NCBI GenBank assembly: GCA_006226895.1
Contig: SBFN01000213.1
Span: forward strand, 1-13,871
DNA from: Deltaproteobacteria bacterium
GTDB lineage: Bacteria; Desulfobacterota; Desulfuromonadia; Desulfuromonadales; BM103
Direction: 5' to 3'
DNA length: 13,871 nucleotides
This document shows positions 7,910-13,871 of this stretch, in pieces (position 1 is the first letter of the stretch; every line of letters starts with the position of its first letter). The position numbers were made by a program, and so were the translations under genes. The notes under the pieces are model-generated. The model saw only the letters and a program-made list of their open reading frames with translations, did not search any database and had not been told where the DNA came from.

Positions 7910-9811
7910 TTGAGCATGATTCCGGAAAAAGGCAACAAGCATATTCTGGTCGTGGATGACGATCCCAATATTCGTCGCTTTCTCTCCGAATCGCTACGTC
8001 TGCACGGATATGAAGTGCACAGTTTTGAAGATGCGGAAACCGCATTGGAGGAGCTGGACAAGCACGACTTCTCCCTCGCCCTCCTGGACATCCTGCTTCC
8101 CGGCACCAATGGCTTACAGCTCTGCCGAAAGCTCAGGGGGATTCCCAAAACCAGCGAGCTGCCGATCATCATGATGACGGCTTTCTACAAGCAGGCAGAC
8201 CACATTCAAGATGCTCGTGAACAATACGGAGCAACAGACTACCTGCTCAAACCCTTCCCTCTAAAGACGCTCCACGAAAAGATTGACGCGTTGCTCGGCG
8301 TTCCGACAAGTGCCTCTGAAACAGGCCGACTGAGCATTGAAGGGGATCTCTCAGAAACGGCCTTTCCACGGATCCTTCACAACCTTTACAGCCTGCGCGC
8401 GACCGGTCTCCTGCACCTGGAAAACAACAACCTGAAAAAAGTTGTCTATATTCGCAACGGCTATCCTATCTTTGTCCGGTCAAACCTGGTTCGCGAATTT
8501 CTCGGCCAGATGCTCGTCCGTACCGGCCTCCTCAGCGACGAGGCTCTTGCAGAGTCGCTGGAAGCGTCCAAGCAGAGTAAGCAACGGCACGGCATGGCTC
8601 TGGTCGAGATGGGCTTGCTCAATTCCAACCAGCTGAACGACGCTCTGCGTACCCAGGTACTGGACAAACTCCTCGACATATTTTCCTGGCCGGAAGGCAA
8701 ATACCACTTTGTCCAGGCGCGTGAATTCAAGAAGGGCGTCACCAGCATTGATCTTTCTCCCGCCAACTTAATTCTTCAGGGTTTACGCGGCCACGCTAAC
8801 AGAGAGCAGGTGTTGAAAATTCTTGAGCCACACCTTGAACATTACCTGCAACAGGCAGACAACCCGCTTTATCGTTTTCAGGAAATTCAGCTCTCGGCCA
8901 ACGAGCAGAGCATACTGGCAAGTTGTCAGGGCAAAGAGACCCTTGGCGAAGTTCTTAAACGGCACCTGCTGTCACGCAAAGAGGCAGAACCTCTTCTCGC
9001 GGCCCTCCTGACGACGGGAATACTGGTTGCCCGCACGGAGCCAGAAGAATCAAAAGAGGATTCAGGCAGTGTTGAGACGGAACTCACGCGAGCACGCAGA
9101 GAAACTTTTCTAAAAGATTACGCCTGGATGATGGAGCAGGATTACTTTACGCTCCTCGGGGTGAGTGAGTCAGACTCGCGCGAGCAAGTACGCAAGTCGT
9201 ATTACAACATGGTCAAAAAATATCATCCGGATCGTTTTTTTGAGCAGGACGTACTTCCCGACCTGAAAGACAAGGTTAACGCCCTCTTTCAACGTATCAG
9301 CGAGGCGCATGAAACGCTGAGCGATGCTGATGCCAAAACTCGCTATCTTAACGACCGTCAAGGAGAGAAACAGTCCTCGACCACCAGCCTGGAAAAAATC
9401 CTGCAAGCGGAATCGGCTTTCCAGAAGGGAATCGTCCTCTTTAAAGTTAAAAAATACGATCAGGCGCAAAAAGCTTTTGCCGAAGCTCTTGAAATCAGTC
9501 CCAACGAAGCTGAATACCTGATGTACCAGACGTGGTCCGCTTACAAATTCAATCCCAAGGCAACGGACGTCATCATCAATGCACGCAAGAACCTGCTGCG
9601 GGCGATCGAGCTGAATCCCAAGCTGAGCCTTGCGCATCTATTCCTGGGTTATTTATGCAAGGACGAGGGCAATGAAAAGGCGGCTCAACGCCACTTTGAA
9701 AGGGCCATTAAATGCGACCCGAATTGCACTGAGGCGCTGCGGGAGATACGTCTGATGGGCATGCGCAAGGAAAAAGAAAAGAAAGGCCTGTTCGGGAAAA
9801 TGTTCCGTTGA
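7910..9811 (+). CDS. Response regulator with receiver, PATAN (DUF4388), J domain and TPR repeats
   Basis: This 633-residue soluble protein has no membrane segment or DNA-binding domain. Numbering is from the TTG start. Residues 10-130 are a complete receiver domain: acidic cluster D16-D18, phosphoacceptor D60 in LALLDILLPG, T90 in MMTAF and K114 in LLKPFP. Residues about 138-290 fit a PATAN/DUF4388 domain (GRLSIEGDLSETAFPRIL, later LLDIFSWPEGKYHF). Residues 330-375 are helical and unassigned. Residues 411-482 form a J domain with an intact HPD (439-441), so it could stimulate an Hsp70 ATPase. Residues about 495-615 contain two or three TPR-like repeats, followed by a basic tail. It is the last gene of the operon, nine bases after glnE. 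No histidine kinase or Hsp70 gene is nearby. The domain calls are read by eye; output and partners are unknown. An ATG at 7916 is an alternative start. Confidence 0.9.
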   Translation: MSMIPEKGNKHILVVDDDPNIRRFLSESLRLHGYEVHSFEDAETALEELDKHDFSLALLDILLPGTNGLQLCRKLRGIPKTSELPIIMMTAFYKQADHIQDAREQYGATDYLLKPFPLKTLHEKIDALLGVPTSASETGRLSIEGDLSETAFPRILHNLYSLRATGLLHLENNNLKKVVYIRNGYPIFVRSNLVREFLGQMLVRTGLLSDEALAESLEASKQSKQRHGMALVEMGLLNSNQLNDALRTQVLDKLLDIFSWPEGKYHFVQAREFKKGVTSIDLSPANLILQGLRGHANREQVLKILEPHLEHYLQQADNPLYRFQEIQLSANEQSILASCQGKETLGEVLKRHLLSRKEAEPLLAALLTTGILVARTEPEESKEDSGSVETELTRARRETFLKDYAWMMEQDYFTLLGVSESDSREQVRKSYYNMVKKYHPDRFFEQDVLPDLKDKVNALFQRISEAHETLSDADAKTRYLNDRQGEKQSSTTSLEKILQAESAFQKGIVLFKVKKYDQAQKAFAEALEISPNEAEYLMYQTWSAYKFNPKATDVIINARKNLLRAIELNPKLSLAHLFLGYLCKDEGNEKAAQRHFERAIKCDPNCTEALREIRLMGMRKEKEKKGLFGKMFR

Positions 9812-9814
9812 GAA

Positions 9815-10507
9815 TCAAGGCTTGCCATTCACAACCGGCATGGCGAGCCAACTGAGGCAAGGGTCATTAAGAGAAATTCCTTCCCGTGCGCAGGCACACT
9901 CAATACAGGTTTTTTCGATAAAACGTTTTAACAGCTCAAACATCTCTACATTGGCCGGTTTGAAAAGAACTCCGATCTGGGGCTGCAGACTGCCCGGCGA
10001 ATCGCCCGCCGGAATACAATAGATCACTTCAGAGGGAGTCCTCAAAACTTCACCTCCAAGTTTAACTTCAAAGCTCAACTCTGTACCACGGGGAATTTCC
10101 CTGGCACACTTAAGGCGTCCGCCACGGTCAGAAAGAGAAACCAGCTGACCTTCCAGCCACTCGCTCTCAATCTTCAATTCAACCGGCATTTCTACGCCAA
10201 CACGGATGTTTCTGCGGGGGGTTGGAAAGAAATGAACTTCAAGAAGGAGATACAGTTCACTCAGAGAAATGGGAGTCGTCAGAAAATCACCCTCTTCAAG
10301 GGGCATGGGCGTCAACCAAACGACCGGAACATCAAGAACGGGCAATTCGAGACCGCGCTCAACAAAAACAACCCTTGCTGCAGAGAGATCCTCAACCGCG
10401 AAAAATTTCCAATCGGCAAGAATGCGAGTCAGCAGTTTAGTGAACTGTTGACTGCGCGTGACAACCGCAACCTGTTTTATTTCAGACTGCTTCTCACCGA
10501 GTAACAA
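9815..10507 (-). CDS. PilZ-domain protein with degenerate receiver-like N-terminus and cysteine-rich tail
   Basis: Product of 230 residues. Residues 11-95 have receiver-like order (VAVVTRS as strand 1, VVWLTP as strand 4, DFLTTPISLSEL as strand 5), but the acidic pair is replaced by T-R and the conserved lysine by T78, so it is probably not phosphorylated. Residues 97-195 look like a PilZ domain, the c-di-GMP binding fold. The RxxxR motif is present (R98, R102), while the second motif reads S124-L-S126-D-R-G129 where D or N is usual at the first position. The tail contains C201, C204, C206 and C217. The start is TTG at 10507, two bases after the phosphatase stop, with AGGGGAG six bases upstream and no early ATG in frame. 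Its stop lies three bases from the stop of the convergent response regulator. The target of the protein cannot be told from sequence. Confidence 0.82.
   Translation of the reverse strand: MLLGEKQSEIKQVAVVTRSQQFTKLLTRILADWKFFAVEDLSAARVVFVERGLELPVLDVPVVWLTPMPLEEGDFLTTPISLSELYLLLEVHFFPTPRRNIRVGVEMPVELKIESEWLEGQLVSLSDRGGRLKCAREIPRGTELSFEVKLGGEVLRTPSEVIYCIPAGDSPGSLQPQIGVLFKPANVEMFELLKRFIEKTCIECACAREGISLNDPCLSWLAMPVVNGKP
9819..9849 (-). terminator. Hairpin at the junction of the two convergent operons
   Basis: A 10-base stem, GGCTTGCCAT (9819-9828) with ATGGCGAGCC (9840-9849), has one G-T wobble and an 11-base loop. It overlaps the last codons of the PilZ gene. On the minus strand it is followed by TTGATTCT, a weak T-rich stretch; on the plus strand no T run follows. 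It may act as a shared or minus-strand terminator, but it is not a textbook one. Confidence 0.35.
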
Positions 10508-10509
10508 TA

Positions 10510-11313
10510 TCAGCTCCCCTGTTGTATAAAAACATCATGAAAATCAGCGACAATGGCCGTACAGTCATCAAACAATGGTTGACCGTTCAGGTAATGGCGA
10601 ACTTCGGCAAAAAGACTTTCCAGGAAGGCCTCATGATCACCTTTAAGTCTGCGAACGGTTTCTTCAAGTCTTTCAGCACCGAACATCTCACCTTGGGGGT
10701 TACTGCTGTCAATGACGCCGTCAGTATAAAGCAGCAAACGATCGTGATCAGCAAACTGAAACGAATCTACCTGAAACTCGGCCTGCTCGAAATAACCGAC
10801 AGGATGACTTGTAGCTGGCAACCGCAACAATTCACCCTTCCGCATGACCAGGCCGGCAGGATGCCCGGCGTTGACATAAGACATGCTTTTGCTCTGTGGA
10901 TCAATAATACCAAAGAAAAGTGTCGCAGAGAAAAAGTGGTCGAGTTTTTCCGAGCGCCGGGCAAATGTTCGTAAACACCGGTTGAGAGCAGAAACAACCT
11001 CGTAGGGGTTGCAAACATCCCTGACTGCCCGGTGAATAAAGCCATAAGCCAGAGCCATGACCACCGAAGCATGCAGGCCATGGCCGGTCACATCGCCGAC
11101 AAACAAGACCTGGCAACCATCTTCAAGCTCAATAAAATCGTAAAAGTCGCCACCGAGGATATTTGCCATACGGTTTCTGGCCGCCATGCAGCACCAGCTG
11201 CATAGAGGGGAGCCTTTTGGCAGGAGTAGTTTTTGAACCTCACCGGCCAGTTTGACTTCCAGCGGATCTGCAGTGCTGCGTGACCCACCCGAATGCCCCG
11301 GGTCTGAAACCAT
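10510..11313 (-). CDS. Stand-alone SpoIIE/RsbU-type PP2C serine phosphatase
   Basis: The product (267 residues) is a PPM/PP2C phosphatase of the SpoIIE/RsbU class, which usually dephosphorylates a STAS-domain anti-sigma-factor antagonist. A short linker helix (EVQKLLLPKG) leads straight into the catalytic domain. Metal-binding motifs are intact: GGDFYD (D56), GDVTGHG (D74), NAGHP, LLYTDGVID (D198) and FDDCTAIVADF (D249, D250). The last of these reads DDCT where DDxT, often DDDT, is usual. There is no sensory domain such as PAS, GAF, HAMP or receiver, so regulation must come through a partner. The ATG at 11313 shares one base with the ttcA stop and has AGGAG five bases upstream. A TTG at 11316 would be too close to that site. 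No cognate STAS protein, anti-sigma kinase or sigma factor is in the window. Confidence 0.9.
   Translation of the reverse strand: MVSDPGHSGGSRSTADPLEVKLAGEVQKLLLPKGSPLCSWCCMAARNRMANILGGDFYDFIELEDGCQVLFVGDVTGHGLHASVVMALAYGFIHRAVRDVCNPYEVVSALNRCLRTFARRSEKLDHFFSATLFFGIIDPQSKSMSYVNAGHPAGLVMRKGELLRLPATSHPVGYFEQAEFQVDSFQFADHDRLLLYTDGVIDSSNPQGEMFGAERLEETVRRLKGDHEAFLESLFAEVRHYLNGQPLFDDCTAIVADFHDVFIQQGS
10514..10520 (-). promoter_or_regulatory. Ribosome binding site deciding the TTG start of the PilZ gene
   Basis: AGGGGAG (10520-10514 on the minus strand) lies within the last codons of the phosphatase gene and six bases before the TTG at 10507. With no nearby ATG in frame, it supports a TTG start. 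Confidence 0.6.
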
Positions 11314-12095
11314 CAACTCTCCTGCTCATCCAACGCCATCAGCCTGGCCAGATCACGATCCAGCAAGTGTCTCGGCTGTACATTGCTCAGCGCACGAATC
11401 ATGCTGCTCTTAAGATAAGGATTCTCCTCTGCAAGCCCGGTCAGAAGTTGCTTCATACGCTGTCTTTTCTGGTCTTCTTGTCCCATCACGGGACAACCGC
11501 AATCAATGACAGGAAATTCGTTCTGACGAGCTAACTTGATTATAGCGGATTCTTCCACATAAACCAGAGGTCGAATCACCGTATGACGGTTATTATCTGC
11601 CAGGAGTTTCGGACTCATGGCAGCAAGCTTACCAACATAAAACTGATTGAGCAGGAGGGTTTCGATGAAATCATCGAGGTGGTGACCGAGGGCAATCTTG
11701 TTGCACCCGAGCCGATCTGCCACGGAATAGAGAACGCCGCGACGAAGACGCGCACAGAATGCACAGTAGGAAGAACCGGGGCGCCTTTTTTCTTCGATAA
11801 TCTCTGTGCAATTGGTCTCTTCCACATGCACCTGGAAGCCACACTGTCTCAGGTAATCCTCCAGGACCTCTTTGCGATAGCCTGGAAAGCCGGCATCCAC
11901 ATTCACTGCAATCAACTCGTAATTAATCGGGGCACGGCGCTGTAGTTGCGTGAGGATATGCAGCAGGGCGTAGGAATCTTTACCACCGGACACAGCAACG
12001 GCAATACGGTCGCCATCTTCAATCAGGTTGAAATCGCCAACGGCCTGGCCGGTGAGTCTTTTGACTTTGCGAAAGTGGGAATTGTTGAGTATCAC
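11313..12095 (-). CDS. ttcA: tRNA 2-thiocytidine(32) synthetase TtcA
   Basis: TtcA is an ATP-dependent, iron-sulfur tRNA thiolase that makes 2-thiocytidine at position 32 of certain tRNAs. The PP-loop SGGKDS, the CAFCARLRRGVLY motif with the CxxC cysteine pair, GHHLDDFIETLLLNQFY, and a later cysteine pair (CGCP) that may supply the third cluster ligand are all visible. So is the C-terminal SNVQPRHL stretch shared with E. coli TtcA. The start chosen is GTG at 12095 (260 residues), with AGGA eight bases upstream. The frame is open to an ATG at 12167 (284 residues), but that ATG overlaps the -10 box of the best promoter and has no ribosome binding site. The 24 extra residues show no family resemblance. 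It is the first gene of the minus-strand operon and overlaps the phosphatase start by one base. Confidence 0.92.
   Translation of the reverse strand: MILNNSHFRKVKRLTGQAVGDFNLIEDGDRIAVAVSGGKDSYALLHILTQLQRRAPINYELIAVNVDAGFPGYRKEVLEDYLRQCGFQVHVEETNCTEIIEEKRRPGSSYCAFCARLRRGVLYSVADRLGCNKIALGHHLDDFIETLLLNQFYVGKLAAMSPKLLADNNRHTVIRPLVYVEESAIIKLARQNEFPVIDCGCPVMGQEDQKRQRMKQLLTGLAEENPYLKSSMIRALSNVQPRHLLDRDLARLMALDEQES
11319..11323 (-). promoter_or_regulatory. Ribosome binding site deciding the phosphatase start
   Basis: AGGAG (11323-11319 on the minus strand) lies in the last codons of ttcA, five bases before the ATG at 11313 and only two before the TTG at 11316. It supports the ATG. Confidence 0.65.
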
Positions 12096-12103
12096 TGTCG
12101 GGA

Positions 12104-12107
12104 TCCT
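12104..12107 (-). promoter_or_regulatory. Ribosome binding site supporting the GTG start of ttcA
   Basis: AGGA (12107-12104 on the minus strand) is eight bases before the GTG at 12095. It is short, but no comparable site precedes the ATG at 12167. Confidence 0.45.
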
Positions 12108-12165
12108 GCTCTTCTTTTGAGACTCGCAACATAGCTGAGGACTCAAGTTAATGAATGATCGATAC

Positions 12166-12194
12166 ATTTAACGCTATACGCCGAATCATTTCAA
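12166..12194 (-). promoter_or_regulatory. Sigma-70-type promoter of the ttcA operon
   Basis: On the minus strand, TTGAAA (12194-12189) and TTAAAT (12171-12166) are separated by exactly 17 bases. The -35 box matches consensus at five of six positions and the -10 box at four. It sits just after the RND-gene terminator hairpin. Transcription would begin near 12159, leaving a leader of roughly 65 bases before the GTG at 12095. Confidence 0.55.
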
Positions 12195-12231
12195 TAGGAG
12201 AAAGCAACGGCGGTCACAAGACCGCCGTTGC
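12195..12231 (-). terminator. Rho-independent terminator of the RND permease gene
   Basis: A perfect 12-base GC-rich inverted repeat, GCAACGGCGGTC (12204-12215) with GACCGCCGTTGC (12220-12231), has a four-base loop. It begins 27 bases after the permease stop codon. On the minus strand it is followed by TTTCTCCTATT, a modest T-rich tail; on the plus strand an A-rich stretch follows. The position between two minus-strand genes fits termination of the permease transcript. Confidence 0.8.
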
Positions 12232-12258
12232 AAATGAAGTGATTTCTCCGGAGAAGAA

Positions 12259-13871
12259 CTAGCGTTCGAGGCCGGCGCTGTGATTTGCGTGAGTATGCTT
12301 CAGTCCAAACAGCTTACGGACATCTTCCAGAGCCAGGTAAAGAGATGGAACCAGCAAAAGGGTGATGCCGGTCGCGAAGAGAATGCCGAAAGCCAGGCTG
12401 ATCGCCATAGGCACCAGGAACTGCGCCTGGACACTCGTTTCCAGGATCATCGGCATAAGACCGAAGAAAGTCGTCAGAGACGTCAGCAAAATCGGTCGGA
12501 AGCGTCTTTGCCCCGCGTCCATGACTGCATCCAGCACCCCCTTGCCCTGGCGTACATCCCGGTTGACGTAATCGATCAGGAGTAGTGAGTCGTTGACCAC
12601 CACTCCGGTCAATGCAACGATCCCAAACATACTCAAGATACTCAGATCGTATCCCATAACAAAGTGCCCAAGGATAGCACCGACAATCCCGAACGGAATC
12701 GCAACCATGACCAGTAGCGGTTGTGAGTAGCTTCGGAAAGGTATCGCCAGCAGAGCAAAGATGACGATCAACACCAGCTTGAAGCCGTTAAACATACTCT
12801 CCATCGATTCGCGGCGATTCTTGTCTTCACCTTCCATGTCGTAGCTCAACCCCGGGTAATCTGCCATCAGCTTCGGCAGGTCATTCGCTTTGATTGCAGC
12901 GACAACCTCCTCGGCATTGGCTGTATGGCTGTCGACCGTCGCCGTAACATTAATCACTCGCTTCCGGTCACTCCGGTTAATTTTACTGAAACCGCGACTT
13001 TCGACCAGCGTCGCAGCTCTATCCAACGGGAGTTCGCCACCATTCGGCACTCTGATACGCATGGTCTCCAGATCCCAGAACCGCCTTCTGCTCTCTTCCG
13101 GGTAGCGAACCAGAACCTTGACTTCATTACGGCCACGTTGCAACCGCAAGGCTTCAGAACCATAAAAAGCACCGCGCAACTGTCGGCCAAGGTTCTCTTC
13201 TGTAATCCCGAGGGTACGAGCTTCTGGCTTCAGACGAACTTTAACTTCCCGCTTACCCAGGGTGTAGTTGTCGGTAATGTCACCGGTGCCGGGATATGTG
13301 GCAATAAGTCCCTTCAGGCGCTCAGCGGCCTCATCCAACACCGTAAAGTCTTCATGAGCCAGCTGAATATCGATATTGGCACCGAGATGAATCAGGTTCG
13401 AAACAAACGTCAGTTTTTCAACGGCGGCAATCTCTCCCACCCGCTCGCGCCAGCTGTTGGAGATCTCGGTCGCTGCGACCCCGCGCAATTCGCTCGGTGT
13501 CAAGAACATGGAAATCGTGGCAAGGTTGCCACCGGTGTTTGACGTTGCCCCTCCAGGCCCTCGATCCGTTTTCGAGGAACCGACAGCCGCGTAAACGTGG
13601 CGCATTACGGAATCAGATTGCGGGCGCTCCTGATCATATTCAGCAATCACGGCGAGACCGGCGTTAACGACTTGCTCCTGAATTCGGTTTGTCAAATCCA
13701 CAGAACTCCCCGGAGCCAACTCCAGGGCTACATTGATAACGTCACCATCAACCTCCGGCATAAAACGAAACTTGACGACCCCACCACCCACCAAACCAAC
13801 GCCGGCCAGCAACAACACCGCGCAGGCGGCAGCAATCGTCGTGTAGCGATACTCCAGACATAGCGCCAGAA
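12259..13871 (-). CDS. RND-family efflux permease, C-terminal half
   Basis: The frame runs open off the right edge, so only the last 536 or so codons of a protein normally over 1000 residues are seen. It opens with a hydrophobic helix (IAAACAVLLLAGVGLV), probably TM7, then a large periplasmic loop matching the second porter/docking unit (MPEVDGDVINVALELAPGSS onward). Five closing helices follow, from about FKLVLIVIFALLAI to the last helix before LALEDVRKLFG. The helix-11 segment RFRPILLTSLTTFFGLMP matches the RPILMTSLAF region of AcrB. In helix 10 the sequence is GVVVNDSLLLIDY. By hand alignment the AcrB lysine K940 is replaced by asparagine and its neighbour is aspartate. It is a proton-driven inner-membrane exporter by family; the substrate is unknown. 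The periplasmic adaptor and outer-membrane partner, if clustered, lie outside the window. Confidence 0.92.
   Translation of the reverse strand, partial: LALCLEYRYTTIAAACAVLLLAGVGLVGGGVVKFRFMPEVDGDVINVALELAPGSSVDLTNRIQEQVVNAGLAVIAEYDQERPQSDSVMRHVYAAVGSSKTDRGPGGATSNTGGNLATISMFLTPSELRGVAATEISNSWRERVGEIAAVEKLTFVSNLIHLGANIDIQLAHEDFTVLDEAAERLKGLIATYPGTGDITDNYTLGKREVKVRLKPEARTLGITEENLGRQLRGAFYGSEALRLQRGRNEVKVLVRYPEESRRRFWDLETMRIRVPNGGELPLDRAATLVESRGFSKINRSDRKRVINVTATVDSHTANAEEVVAAIKANDLPKLMADYPGLSYDMEGEDKNRRESMESMFNGFKLVLIVIFALLAIPFRSYSQPLLVMVAIPFGIVGAILGHFVMGYDLSILSMFGIVALTGVVVNDSLLLIDYVNRDVRQGKGVLDAVMDAGQRRFRPILLTSLTTFFGLMPMILETSVQAQFLVPMAISLAFGILFATGITLLLVPSLYLALEDVRKLFGLKHTHANHSAGLER

Noticed and set aside
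7906..7959. ATG at 7906 immediately after the AAGGAG site
   Set aside because: It is in a different frame from the receiver and reaches a stop after 17 codons. The receiver frame has usable TTG (7910) and ATG (7916) starts.
11583..11945. Plus-strand 120-residue open frame inside ttcA
   Set aside because: It lies opposite the PP-loop and CxxC region of ttcA. Its composition is that of a reverse-complement shadow.
12925..13542. Plus-strand 205-residue open frame inside the RND gene
   Set aside because: It is antisense to the periplasmic loop of a clear RND permease and has no start signal or family features.
1..13871. Mobile element, CRISPR array, toxin-antitoxin pair or phage-defence locus
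   Set aside because: No transposase, integrase, direct-repeat array, attachment site or small paired genes were seen. Gene density and style are uniform across the window.

Overview
The window is about 13.9 kb of compact, moderately GC-rich bacterial chromosome. Nearly every base is coding, gene gaps are a few bases, and both ends cut through genes. The mix points to a Gram-negative anaerobe of the Desulfuromonadales/Geobacter type: GatCAB, a two-headed GlnE, an AcrB-type RND permease, PilZ and PATAN (DUF4388) signalling proteins and a J-domain response regulator. This is inferred from gene content and protein style, not from a database match. Nothing suggests recent transfer: I see no insertion sequence, tRNA, rRNA, CRISPR array or attachment site.

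Layout. Bases 1-113 (minus) hold the first 37 codons of a small lipoprotein with a glycine-rich start. After a 275-base divergent spacer, a tight plus-strand operon runs from 389 to 9811: gatC, gatA, gatB, mtnA, glnE, and a 633-residue response regulator joining receiver, PATAN/DUF4388, J domain and TPR repeats. Its gaps are 25, 22, 5, 8 and 9 bases. It meets, tail to tail with three bases between, a minus-strand operon read from about 12166 to 9815: ttcA, a stand-alone SpoIIE/RsbU-type PP2C phosphatase, and a PilZ protein with a degenerate receiver-like N-terminus. In this second operon the stop and start codons touch. A strong hairpin at 12204-12231 separates it from the C-terminal half of an RND efflux permease (minus strand, running off the right edge).

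How the genes fit together. GatCAB corrects misacylated Glu-tRNA(Gln) or Asp-tRNA(Asn) using glutamine. GlnE adenylylates and de-adenylylates glutamine synthetase. MtnA handles 5-methylthioribose-1-phosphate from methylthioadenosine recycling. The first operon is therefore housekeeping nitrogen/sulfur metabolism with a signalling protein at its end. The second pairs a tRNA-thiolation enzyme with two signalling proteins. The most unusual content is the signalling set around 7910-11313 (REC-PATAN-J-TPR, PP2C phosphatase, PilZ), whose outputs cannot be read from the sequence. I found no clear undescribed multi-gene system. Several start codons were reassigned from ribosome binding sites and one good promoter.
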